DNA of 6,420 nucleotides from an uncultured Bacilli bacterium (GCA_947624075.1 CANQIM010000069.1:1-6420); one strand, 5' to 3'; shown: positions 1-5,497, numbered from the stretch's first letter. Program-made: numbers and translations. Notes: a model not told the origin generated them from the sequence alone.

Positions 1-62
1 ACAAAAACAGCTGCTAAAACAAATATAGACCATTTAATAAAATTCCAAACTTTTCTCCCCAT
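1..62 (-). CDS. Truncated 5' end of a membrane protein gene
   Basis: Reading the minus strand from an ATG at 62-60 gives an open frame to the window edge, beginning MGRKVWNFIKWSIFVLAAVF. A GAGGT ribosome binding site lies at about 75-71, eight bases before the ATG, and a TATAAT box lies at 90-85. The 20 visible residues have a short basic N-terminus followed by the start of a hydrophobic stretch, as in a membrane anchor or signal peptide. Nothing more can be said about its function, because the rest lies outside the window. The start site is well supported by its context, although the fragment is short. Confidence 0.6.
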   Translation of the reverse strand, partial: MGRKVWNFIKWSIFVLAAVF

Positions 63-84
63 AATCCACTACCTCTTATACAAA

Positions 85-90
85 ATTATA
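85..90 (-). promoter_or_regulatory. -10 box (TATAAT) for the truncated gene
   Basis: The minus strand carries a perfect TATAAT at 90-85, about six to ten bases before the AGAGGT ribosome binding site of the gene starting at 62. No good -35 box is visible at 16-18 bases; that position is a T-rich tract. The transcript would start near 78, giving a very short leader. Confidence 0.45.
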
Positions 91-94
91 ATGT

Positions 95-130
95 AAAAAA
101 AAGAAAATTAAAATCTCTTAGTCTAATTTC
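95..130 (-). terminator. Weak candidate terminator after the proX-like gene
   Basis: On the minus strand GAAATTA (130-124) can pair with TAATTTTC (110-103) with one bulge and a 13-base loop, followed by an eight-base T-tract (102-95). The stem is almost entirely A-T, so it would be weak. It lies just downstream of the stop codon at 151-153, where the regulator operon must end before the next promoter. Confidence 0.3.
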
Positions 131-150
131 CTTTTTTGCTTTACGTTAAC

Positions 151-609
151 TCAAATAATTTTATAAGGATTTTTTTCATACTCAATAAATCTAATTAAAT
201 CAGCATAACTTATTGATATAGTAGCTGTATTAACATTAGGATGAAAGAGTAATTTTTTTCCTACAAGTTCCCTATCAATTAAAATCATAGCCTCTTTTTC
301 TTTATCATTAATTATTCCAAATGGAGTTAGGCTACCTCTTTCTAAATTAAGTATTCGCTTTACATCTTCTTCTTTAGCAAACGATAAATGTCCTTTAGTA
401 ATTTTACTAATTTCTTTCATATCAGCTCTTTTATCTTCAGGTAAAATTACTAGATAAAAATTCTTCTTGTTTGTTAAAAAAAGATTTTTACAGCCTTCCC
501 CTTCAATATCAAGCTTTAATTTTTTTATTTCGTCTACCGTAAAAACAGCTTGATGATATACAATTTCTTTTTCTATACCTAATTTTTGAAATATTTCATC
601 TATTTCCAT
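151..609 (-). CDS. Prolyl-tRNA editing protein (YbaK/ProX, PrdX-type aminoacyl-tRNA deacylase)
   Basis: This is a free-standing editing-domain protein of 152 residues, the usual size for the YbaK/ProX family. Members hydrolyse mischarged tRNA in the cytoplasm, and the PrdX/ProXp-ala branch clears Ala-tRNA(Pro) made by prolyl-tRNA synthetase. Visible hallmarks are a buried lysine in GCKNLFL (K41), GSLTPFGI (about 92-99), and FHPNVNTATI (from about 122), which is typical of the PrdX branch. An upstream GTG at 618-616 is in frame, but it is part of the ribosome binding site AAGGTGA. The ATG at 609-607, correctly spaced from it, is preferred. The gene starts 10 bases after the stop of the DUF4097 gene, so it is the last gene of that operon. 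No obvious functional link to the two upstream genes is visible. The assignment to the family is firm; the exact substrate is inferred. Confidence 0.88.
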   Translation of the reverse strand: MEIDEIFQKLGIEKEIVYHQAVFTVDEIKKLKLDIEGEGCKNLFLTNKKNFYLVILPEDKRADMKEISKITKGHLSFAKEEDVKRILNLERGSLTPFGIINDKEKEAMILIDRELVGKKLLFHPNVNTATISISYADLIRFIEYEKNPYKII

Positions 610-619
610 ACTAATCACC

Positions 620-1504
620 TTAATTATCTACTATTATATCACCACAATCATTTTTTATTTGTAAAGTTATTAAAGACTTTCTATAATTTTTATTAATTTC
701 AACATCTCCTAAATCAACTTTAGCATCAATAAATATTTCATTAGTCTTACCAATATTTATATCACCATAGTCATCTTTTATAAAAGAATCTTTATTTAAA
801 TTTACTTCATCTATACTAATATCTCCACAATCATTTTCAATGTTTAATTCAGATAAAACTTTTCCTATTTCTATATCTCCATATGAATTACTTGTTTTAA
901 TAGTTTTAACTTCACCTATATAAATATCACCACAATCGTTTTCTACCTCGCCACTTTCGATTCTTTCTACTTTTATATCACCATAATCAACTTTTATTTT
1001 AGCATTCTTTGCTTCCTTTACTAAAATATCACCACAATCATTAGAAAGATCAACCTTACTTTCTAAAAAAGAAGCTATCTTAATATCACCATAATTATTT
1101 TCAATCTTTATTTTTTTAGAAAAATCACTTGGCAAATAAACATCTACTTTAGAAGCAGTAGCATTTAAACAGAAAAATCTACAGTCCTGTCTTTTTATCT
1201 TTATATTTAAATTTTCATCTGTCAAAACTTCAAAATTACCTTTCTTACCATAAATAACTACTTTTACTTTAGCACTTTCACTTTCTTTAACATTAACATC
1301 AGCAAAATCACTTACAATATTTACCTCATTAAAAACATTATCATATTCTTTAGAAAATACTTTTTCTTCACTTACTTTATAATTAGAAAAAATCATCCAA
1401 GACTTATCCTTACCAATAAGTACCTTTATAAAGAAAAAGCTACCTATTAAAAAAATTAACACTAAAAAAATAATTAAGCCAATTATAATTTTCTTATTCT
1501 TCAA
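620..1504 (-). CDS. Membrane-anchored DUF4097-type beta-helix protein with alternating Tyr/Cys GDI repeats
   Basis: The protein has one N-terminal membrane segment (about residues 5-29, preceded by KNKK). A spacer follows, and then from about residue 135 nine short repeats centred on GDI or GDV, about 17-22 residues apart. This is the pattern of DUF4097 (LiaG/YvlB-like) right-handed beta-helices, which usually face outside the cell. The residue before each GDI alternates: Y138, C157, Y174, C191, Y208, C226, Y246, then L265 and C287, mostly within N-D-C-G-D or x-Y-G-D. Another Cys pair (CRFFC) lies at about 108-112. The start used is TTG at 1504-1502, six bases after GAGGTGG; a longer GTG at 1513 lies inside that ribosome binding site. 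The gene overlaps the stop of the regulator gene, so translation is likely coupled. The protein probably acts as a sensor or partner of the membrane-bound regulator. Its ligand is unknown. Confidence 0.75.
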   Translation of the reverse strand: MKNKKIIIGLIIFLVLIFLIGSFFFIKVLIGKDKSWMIFSNYKVSEEKVFSKEYDNVFNEVNIVSDFADVNVKESESAKVKVVIYGKKGNFEVLTDENLNIKIKRQDCRFFCLNATASKVDVYLPSDFSKKIKIENNYGDIKIASFLESKVDLSNDCGDILVKEAKNAKIKVDYGDIKVERIESGEVENDCGDIYIGEVKTIKTSNSYGDIEIGKVLSELNIENDCGDISIDEVNLNKDSFIKDDYGDINIGKTNEIFIDAKVDLGDVEINKNYRKSLITLQIKNDCGDIIVDN

Positions 1505-2126
1505 CTTCGCCACCTCTTAAAATAAAAATTAATTTAACAACTTCATCTACAATAGCATAAAGGATCCAAATAAACCAAGTAATATGCCATGCTCCTGTTA
1601 AAAAACTAATACCTAAATAAATAATAACTGTTACCAAAGCCATTATTTCACTAATTTCTTTTCTTAATTTTTCAGCCTTACTACTTACTTCATGTTTTTT
1701 AGAATAAGACATTTGCGCAACAATAACCATATATGTTCCAACACCACACATTAACATAAAAATAGCTACAGCAATTATCGGATTCATATTTAATACTGGA
1801 ATTAATATCATAATTAAAACAATAGCCAAGAAATAGAAAAATATTCCTAAACCCATCATTTTAGCTTTCTTAATTTTATTAGCATGATCTTCTACACTAT
1901 CTGTTCTTTTAGACCAAGTATCATTTTCTTTCGTTTCTACACCTAACAATTCATTAGGGCTTACTCCATAAAGTTCACATAAAGGAACAATTTTATCAAA
2001 ATCAGGAACACTTTGATTAGTTTCCCATTTAGAAACTGTCTGTCTTGTAACATTCAACTTGAAGGCTACATCCTCCTGTGATAAATTTGTCTTCTTTCTT
2101 AACTCTAGTAATTTTTCTCCTAGCAA
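1494..2126 (-). CDS. Membrane-bound XRE-family transcriptional regulator
   Basis: The N-terminal 55 or so residues form a Cro/C1-type helix-turn-helix domain: LRKKTNLSQEDVAFKLNV followed by the recognition-helix stretch TRQTVSKWE and the family-typical VPDFDKIVPLCELYGVSPNELL. A linker with many charged residues follows, then four hydrophobic segments at about 92-112, 117-137, 160-176 and 181-203, the last two bracketing GAWHITWFIW. The protein should therefore sit in the membrane with its DNA-binding head in the cytoplasm. The total is 210 residues from the TTG at 2126-2124, which is well spaced from GAGGTGA and gives the canonical MLGEKLLELRK opening. The GTG at 2135 lies within the ribosome binding site and is unlikely to be the start. 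The gene is first in an operon with the DUF4097 protein, which suggests it responds to a signal at the envelope and may regulate its own operon. Confidence 0.85.
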   Translation of the reverse strand: MLGEKLLELRKKTNLSQEDVAFKLNVTRQTVSKWETNQSVPDFDKIVPLCELYGVSPNELLGVETKENDTWSKRTDSVEDHANKIKKAKMMGLGIFFYFLAIVLIMILIPVLNMNPIIAVAIFMLMCGVGTYMVIVAQMSYSKKHEVSSKAEKLRKEISEIMALVTVIIYLGISFLTGAWHITWFIWILYAIVDEVVKLIFILRGGEVEE

Positions 2127-2146
2127 TTCTCTCACCTCACATTAAA

Positions 2147-2152
2147 ATTATA
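2147..2152 (-). promoter_or_regulatory. -10 box (TATAAT) of the regulator operon
   Basis: A perfect TATAAT lies at 2152-2147 on the minus strand, eight bases before the GAGGTGA ribosome binding site. The -35 position has no good match (AGATAT-like), which suits a promoter needing activation or held by an operator. A TTGACA further up (2201-2196) is 43 bases away, too far to pair with this box. Confidence 0.5.
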
Positions 2153-2188
2153 GCCTACTTTTTAGTTGCATATCTACCCGTTTAAGTT
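2150..2188 (-). promoter_or_regulatory. Imperfect direct repeat, candidate operator of the regulator operon
   Basis: Two similar blocks are read on the minus strand, AACTTAAACGGGTAGATAT (2188-2170) and AACTAAAAAGTAGGCTAT (2167-2150). They share AACT, AAA, GTAG and TAT in order, and start 21 bases apart, about two helical turns. They cover the region just upstream of, and partly over, the -10 box. This is where an autoregulating XRE protein could bind, but no binding motif for this protein is known to me. Confidence 0.35.
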
Positions 2189-2197
2189 GGAACTTTG

Positions 2198-2701
2198 TCA
2201 ACTGAAATTAACATTGCCCTCAATTTCCAGTAATTTTCTTTTGACATCTATCCCTCCAGCATAACCTACTAAACTATTATTCTTACCAACTACCCTATGA
2301 CAAGGAATAATTATGGAAATAGGATTATGTCCTATTGCTCCACCTACAGCTTGACAACATTTTTTCTTTCCTGTAATATTAGCTACTTTATCAGCTATTT
2401 CTTCATAAGTTACTACCCTTCCATATGGAACTTTCACTAAAATATCATAAACTATTTTTCTAAATTCACTAGCATATATTTTCAAAGGAATCTCTGTAAA
2501 AGAAACTTCTTCACCCTTAAAATATCTATCTAATAATTTTTCTAATTTTAAAAATATTTCTAAATTATTATTCTCTATTTTACTATCAAGCATTTCTTCA
2601 TTAAAAATCTTACTACCTTTAATATATAACCCCGTAATAAATTTTCCATCGCTAAAAATTATTAACTCTAAAAATTTAGCTTTATAAAACATAACATACA
2701 T
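2198..2701 (-). CDS. ogt: Methylated-DNA--protein-cysteine S-methyltransferase
   Basis: This is a suicide repair protein that moves the methyl group from O6-methylguanine (and O4-methylthymine) in DNA to its own cysteine. The 167 residues have the normal two-part layout: a divergent N-terminal alpha/beta domain (1-75) and the conserved C-terminal domain. The latter has PYGRVVTYEEIA (92-103), AVGGAIGHNP (118-127), the acceptor motif IPCHRVVG with C134, and GYAGGIDVKRKLLEIEG near the end. The arginine-finger position just before AVGG is Gln (Q117) rather than Arg; I recall this as common in Firmicutes relatives, so it does not imply loss of function. No Ada N-terminal zinc domain is present. 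The ATG at 2701 has GAGGT seven bases upstream. The gene has its own promoter (TTGACA-17-TATATT) and sits alone between a terminator and the next operon's promoter. Confidence 0.92.
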   Translation of the reverse strand: MYVMFYKAKFLELIIFSDGKFITGLYIKGSKIFNEEMLDSKIENNNLEIFLKLEKLLDRYFKGEEVSFTEIPLKIYASEFRKIVYDILVKVPYGRVVTYEEIADKVANITGKKKCCQAVGGAIGHNPISIIIPCHRVVGKNNSLVGYAGGIDVKRKLLEIEGNVNFS

Positions 2702-2718
2702 AAATATACCTCATTTGA

Positions 2719-2747
2719 AATATAGCAAATTCAAACTAATTTGTCAA
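2719..2747 (-). promoter_or_regulatory. Sigma-A promoter of ogt
   Basis: The minus strand has a perfect -35 TTGACA (2747-2742), a 17-base spacer and a -10 TATATT (2724-2719). The predicted start is near 2712, at the GAGGT ribosome binding site, so the leader would be only about 10 bases. The two T residues of TTGACA are the end of the preceding gene's terminator T-tract. Confidence 0.75.
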
Positions 2748-2775
2748 AAAAAAGACCTTTATAAAAAGGCTTTTA
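2746..2775 (-). terminator. Rho-independent terminator of the 145-residue helical protein gene
   Basis: On the minus strand AAAAGCCTTT, a TTAT loop, and AAAGGTCTTTT form a hairpin: five perfect pairs, a G-U pair, one mismatch and further A-T pairs. It runs into an eight-base T-tract (2753-2746). The stop codon at 2761-2759 lies in the loop region, so the left arm of the stem encodes the last codons of the gene. Confidence 0.7.
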
Positions 2776-3196
2776 ATGAAGCAATAGCTTCTTCTTGAAA
2801 TTTAAAAAATTCTTTAGCAAAATTTAATTGTTTCTTATCTACTTCTTTTTCATAATTTTTAATTTTCTTTTCCATATCAATACTTCCCATAGAAATACCT
2901 TCAATCATCATTTGAGCTATACTACTATCACTGTTATCACTTCTTACTTCTTTTTTTATACCCATACTAGCACCCATTTTACTCATAGGACCATTATCAA
3001 CTACATTAGCTGAATGTTTCTTTAAATACTTTTCAGCTTTATCATAAAAATGTTCATATTTTTGCAAAATCTCTTCTACTAACTTCTTTATTTTATTATC
3101 TTTTTCTTTTAAATCTTCAAGTAATTTTTCTATGGTAAATTTTCCCATATCACAATCTTTTACGATATGTTTATAAAGTTCTATATTTTCATTCAT
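2759..3196 (-). CDS. Small Met-rich helical protein of unknown function
   Basis: The 145 residues contain no signal peptide or membrane segment and look almost wholly alpha-helical and charged. Long amphipathic helices are likely at about 20-62, 88-103 and 105-143, separated by a loop with VVDNGPMSKMGASMGIKK (66-82). The middle is rich in methionine (M71, M74, M78, M96, M97, M103, M108). The layout suggests a small four-helix bundle, as in ferritin-like or DUF305/DUF2383-type proteins, but I cannot see a clear metal-ligand set, so this is only a structural guess. The start is secure: ATG at 3196-3194 with AGGAGG seven bases upstream. It diverges from the DUF4234 gene and is followed by a terminator, so it is probably monocistronic. 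It is clearly a real gene; its function is unrecognised. Confidence 0.75.
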   Translation of the reverse strand: MNENIELYKHIVKDCDMGKFTIEKLLEDLKEKDNKIKKLVEEILQKYEHFYDKAEKYLKKHSANVVDNGPMSKMGASMGIKKEVRSDNSDSSIAQMMIEGISMGSIDMEKKIKNYEKEVDKKQLNFAKEFFKFQEEAIASLKAFL

Positions 3197-3215
3197 CTTT
3201 AGACCTCCTACATTT

Positions 3216-3221
3216 ATTATG
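3216..3221 (-). promoter_or_regulatory. Candidate -10 box for the 145-residue protein gene
   Basis: CATAAT lies at 3221-3216 on the minus strand, six bases before the AGGAGG ribosome binding site. A TATATT at 3231-3226 is an alternative. Neither has a good -35 box, so the exact promoter is uncertain. Confidence 0.3.
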
Positions 3222-3263
3222 AAAAAATATAGTTACTTCTATACCTAATTTTTTAGAAAATAA

Positions 3264-3291
3264 TTACATTTTAAAAAAATTATGATATATT
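3264..3291 (+). promoter_or_regulatory. Promoter of the DUF4234-DUF2752 operon
   Basis: TTACAT (3264-3269), a 16-base spacer and TATATT (3286-3291) form a plausible sigma-A promoter. TG at 3283-3284, one base before the -10, makes it an extended -10 promoter. The start would be near 3298, immediately before the ribosome binding site AAAGGAG (3301-3307). Confidence 0.55.
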
Positions 3292-3315
3292 ATAAAAAAG
3301 AAAGGAGTTTGTTTT

Positions 3316-3684
3316 ATGGTTAAAAAGAGAGATATAGTTACGAATATTATATTAACTATCGTAACATGTGGAATTTATGGACTTTATTGGTTTGTGTGTA
3401 TGACAGATGATGCAAGAGTAGTAAGTGGAGATGAAAGACTTTCTGGAGGAAAATGTCTTTTGTTCACAATAATTACTTGTGGATTATATAGTTATTATTG
3501 GTGCTACCTAATGGCTAAAGCTCTTGTTCAAGCAAAAAGCAAATATGAATTATCAGCAGATGATAACTCAATTCTTTACATTATTTTATGTCTTGTTGGT
3601 CTAAACATAGTAAATTATTGTTTAATACAAAGTGATTTGAATGCTATTAGTGATAAAATGTCTGCAACAAATGAAGTTATTTAA
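3316..3684 (+). CDS. DUF4234 family membrane protein
   Basis: This small integral membrane protein (122 residues) has three hydrophobic segments at about 8-28, 47-66 and 86-104. It contains the DUF4234 signature twice: TIVTCGIYGLYWF (14-26) and TIITCGLYSYYWC (51-63), an internal T-x-x-T-C-G-x-Y-x-x-Y-W repeat. The segment between them (DDARVVSGDERLSGGK) carries the conserved acidic and glycine residues of the family, and the third segment is followed by QSDLN, also typical. The function of DUF4234 proteins is not established. The ATG at 3316 has AAAGGAG eight bases upstream. It is the first gene of a plus-strand pair; the stop at 3682-3684 is two bases before the next ATG. Confidence 0.85.
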   Translation: MVKKRDIVTNIILTIVTCGIYGLYWFVCMTDDARVVSGDERLSGGKCLLFTIITCGLYSYYWCYLMAKALVQAKSKYELSADDNSILYIILCLVGLNIVNYCLIQSDLNAISDKMSATNEVI

Positions 3685-3686
3685 AT

Positions 3687-4079
3687 ATGAAAAAGAAAAT
3701 TATAACTTTTTTACTTATTATAATCGGCTTAATAATTTATTTAATTTTAGGGGAACATCTGAACATTTTTTTTAAATGCCCAATACGGTCAGTATTTCAC
3801 CTGTATTGTCCAGGATGTGGCTCAACTAGAATGTTAAGAAGTCTCATACATGGAAATATTTATCAAGCTTTTCGTTTTAATCCTTTATTGTTTATAGCAA
3901 TACCCCTTTACATAATTTATTTACTTTTAAATTTATGGGCTGAAAAAAAAGGAAAAATATCTATAACAAAAAAACTAGAACCAAATATTTGGTATTTCTT
4001 AATTTTTCTATTCGTTACATATGGAATTTTAAGAAATATACCTCTATTTAAATTTCTAGCACCAACACTTATTAAGTAG
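3687..4079 (+). CDS. DUF2752 family membrane protein
   Basis: The 130 residues include a hydrophobic N-terminal segment (4-22), the hallmark CPGCGSTR motif (41-48), FRFNPL (62-67) leading into a second membrane segment (about 67-83), and a third (101-115) followed by GILRNIP (113-119). This is the standard layout of DUF2752, a small membrane family of unknown biochemical role. A further Cys (C31) precedes the motif, giving CPIR and CPGCG cysteines that could bind metal or form disulfides near the membrane face; this is inference. Only a weak ribosome binding site (GAAG) is seen, and the start is two bases after the DUF4234 stop, so translation is probably coupled. The two proteins are likely to be made together. 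Confidence 0.85.
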   Translation: MKKKIITFLLIIIGLIIYLILGEHLNIFFKCPIRSVFHLYCPGCGSTRMLRSLIHGNIYQAFRFNPLLFIAIPLYIIYLLLNLWAEKKGKISITKKLEPNIWYFLIFLFVTYGILRNIPLFKFLAPTLIK

Positions 4080-4080
4080 G

Positions 4081-4108
4081 ACTACTAAAATAGAAATTAG
4101 TAGTTTTT
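4081..4108 (+). terminator. Rho-independent terminator of the DUF4234-DUF2752 operon
   Basis: ACTACTAA (4081-4088) pairs perfectly with TTAGTAGT (4097-4104) around an eight-base loop, followed by a T-tract (4104-4108) and more T-rich sequence. It begins two bases after the DUF2752 stop and touches the end of the convergent sirtuin gene. In the opposite direction no T-tract follows the stem, so it should mainly serve the plus strand. Confidence 0.8.
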
Positions 4109-4823
4109 ATTTTAATTTTTCAAATACTTTTTTTAATGAATCATTAATTACTAAATCAGCCATTTGATCATAGGGCGTTTTTGTTTTATTTATGATAACC
4201 AAATATTTACCTCTAAATAGACTAATTAATCCACTAGCTGGTTGAACAGTTAAAGAAGTTCCTGCCACTATTAACATATCAGCTTTTTGTATAAATCTTT
4301 CGGCATCGTAAAAGCAATCTGGAAGACTTTCTCCATATAAAACAACATCAGGTTTTATAATTCCTTGACATTTATCACACAAAGGCACATCTTTAGAATT
4401 AAATACATATTCTGCTGAAAATGATTTCCCACATTTAAGACAATGATTTTTAAAGACAGTACCATGTAACTCTAAAACATTTTTACTACCTGCTTTAGAA
4501 TGTAAACCATCGATATTTTGCGTAATAACAGCCTTTAATTTTCCTTCATCTTCAAGTTTTTTTAGAAACTTATGTGTTGCATTAGGCTCAACATTTAAAC
4601 AATTTAAATTTTCTCTATAATATTCATAAAATTCCCTAGTATGTTTAAAAAACATATCGGAACTTAACATATATTCTGCAGGATACTTTGTTTTTAAACT
4701 ATATAAACCATCTTTACTACGAAAGTCTTTTATACCACTATCAGTAGAAACACCAGCTCCTCCAAAAAAAACAATATTATTAGCTTCATCAATCATTTTC
4801 TGTAAAGTTTCTATTTTTTCCAT
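4107..4823 (-). CDS. cobB: NAD-dependent protein deacylase, Sir2 family
   Basis: This is a sirtuin of 238 residues, the usual size for bacterial CobB-like enzymes. It removes acyl groups from protein lysines using NAD, releasing nicotinamide and O-acyl-ADP-ribose in the cytoplasm. All core motifs are present: GAGVSTDSGIKDFR (22-35) of the NAD-binding Rossmann fold, TQNIDGLH (101-108), the catalytic histidine in ELHGT (H120), a four-cysteine zinc site (C128, C131, C149, C152), IKPDVVLYGE (156-165), GTSL (188-191), and INKT near the end. The usual Pro in SGIPDF is Lys here, a tolerated variant. The ATG at 4823-4821 has TAGGTGA upstream, and that ribosome binding site begins in the TAG stop of the preceding gene, so the two are coupled. 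The acyl preference cannot be told from sequence by eye. Confidence 0.92.
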   Translation of the reverse strand: MEKIETLQKMIDEANNIVFFGGAGVSTDSGIKDFRSKDGLYSLKTKYPAEYMLSSDMFFKHTREFYEYYRENLNCLNVEPNATHKFLKKLEDEGKLKAVITQNIDGLHSKAGSKNVLELHGTVFKNHCLKCGKSFSAEYVFNSKDVPLCDKCQGIIKPDVVLYGESLPDCFYDAERFIQKADMLIVAGTSLTVQPASGLISLFRGKYLVIINKTKTPYDQMADLVINDSLKKVFEKLK

Positions 4824-4831
4824 ATCTTCAC

Positions 4832-5434
4832 CTACTTTAATTTATTTGAACTATCTAAAGTATAAGGTCCAATTTCTTCAATCATATCTGTTCTTAAAAT
4901 AAGTTCATTGTAATTAGACTTATAATCACTTTTTAAATCTAAGGAAACTAACTGGTAAGGCGTAATCAATCTAGTAGCCCCATTATAAGAATTTATTACC
5001 TTGTCACCTACTGTTGCGATAGTATATTCATTTTTATGATTCAAGTCCTCTATCAAAGTAGCACCATCTTTATTTAAAGCACCTATTAAGGAAGCAAAGC
5101 TTATCTTATATTCAGTACCTTCTTTTAAATCACAAAAGGAATTTATTTCATCTTTTCTACTGATAGTTGCAAAAGTAATATCGTGCTTATTCTTTTCTTT
5201 AGCAAATTTATTCCATGAAATAATTATATATTTATCACTATCAAGTTCAATTTCCCATATCTTGCTAACAATTGGTATTAGTCTTTCTTCTAGAAATTTT
5301 AAATCTTTGTCATTTATACTTTTTAATATTTCATCGATAAGTTTTAATTCATCGTTTGTTAAATAAGATTTATAAACTTCAATACAAGTTTTACAAAAAT
5401 CTAAAAGTTGTTTCTTTCTTTTTTCTTCAAGCAT
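4832..5434 (-). CDS. Unrecognised 200-residue protein co-transcribed with the sirtuin
   Basis: I do not recognise this protein with confidence. Residues 1-60 look helical and charged (helices about 2-22, 27-40 and 43-60). The rest looks alpha/beta, with strands such as YIIISW (69-74), HDITFATIS (84-92) and YTIATVG (137-143). Notable stretches are INSYNGATRLITPYQL (147-162), YNELILR (175-181) and IGPYTL (188-193), which resemble conserved motifs I associate with unnamed Firmicutes proteins. There is no signal peptide or membrane segment. The start is strong: ATG at 5434-5432 after GGGAGGT. It is the first gene of a two-gene operon, its TAG stop being part of the ribosome binding site of the sirtuin gene. 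This tight coupling suggests a shared process, possibly involving acylated or NAD-linked substrates, but nothing in the sequence proves it. Confidence 0.75.
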   Translation of the reverse strand: MLEEKRKKQLLDFCKTCIEVYKSYLTNDELKLIDEILKSINDKDLKFLEERLIPIVSKIWEIELDSDKYIIISWNKFAKEKNKHDITFATISRKDEINSFCDLKEGTEYKISFASLIGALNKDGATLIEDLNHKNEYTIATVGDKVINSYNGATRLITPYQLVSLDLKSDYKSNYNELILRTDMIEEIGPYTLDSSNKLK

Positions 5435-5455
5435 AAATACCTCCCTATAAATTGA

Positions 5456-5461
5456 ATTATA
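5456..5461 (-). promoter_or_regulatory. -10 box (TATAAT) of the unknown-sirtuin operon
   Basis: A perfect TATAAT lies at 5461-5456 on the minus strand, ten bases before GGGAGGT. The -35 region (ATAAAA or GATAAA, depending on spacing) is weak. The transcript would start near 5449, again with a very short leader. The box falls between the stop of the upstream ORF (5498) and this operon, so the operon probably has its own promoter. Confidence 0.5.
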
Positions 5462-5497
5462 TTTATAAAATTTAAAAGTTTTATCTTCTAAACGGAA

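Noticed and set aside
634..1100. Regularly spaced DNA repeats (ATATCACCACAATC and ATATCACCATA variants) that resemble a CRISPR or tandem repeat array
   Set aside because: The repeats are codons for the GDI motif in a continuous reading frame, vary at synonymous positions, and are separated by coding sequence of uneven length.
2196..2201. TTGACA as the -35 box of the regulator operon
   Set aside because: It is 43 bases from the TATAAT box. At 16-19 bases downstream there is only a poor match (TAGATA at 19), so it is probably chance at the end of ogt.
2312..2354. Methyltransferase inactivated by loss of the arginine finger (Gln before AVGG)
   Set aside because: The acceptor PCHR and all other core motifs are intact, and I recall Gln at this position in many Firmicutes relatives.
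2828..3013. Plus-strand 61-codon ORF
   Set aside because: It lies wholly opposite the 145-residue protein gene, has no ribosome binding site, and its Phe/Thr/His-rich composition is the antisense of Lys/Glu-rich helices.
4081..4104. Hairpin as a bidirectional terminator also ending the sirtuin operon
   Set aside because: On the minus strand the stem is followed by CCTACTT rather than a T-tract, so only the plus-strand direction is supported.
4107..5434. Sirtuin plus unknown protein as an anti-phage SIR2 defence system
   Set aside because: The sirtuin is a standard short deacylase with an intact zinc site and catalytic histidine. Defence SIR2 proteins are usually NADases fused to or paired with STING-, HerA-, pAgo- or other nucleic-acid-sensing partners, none of which is visible here.
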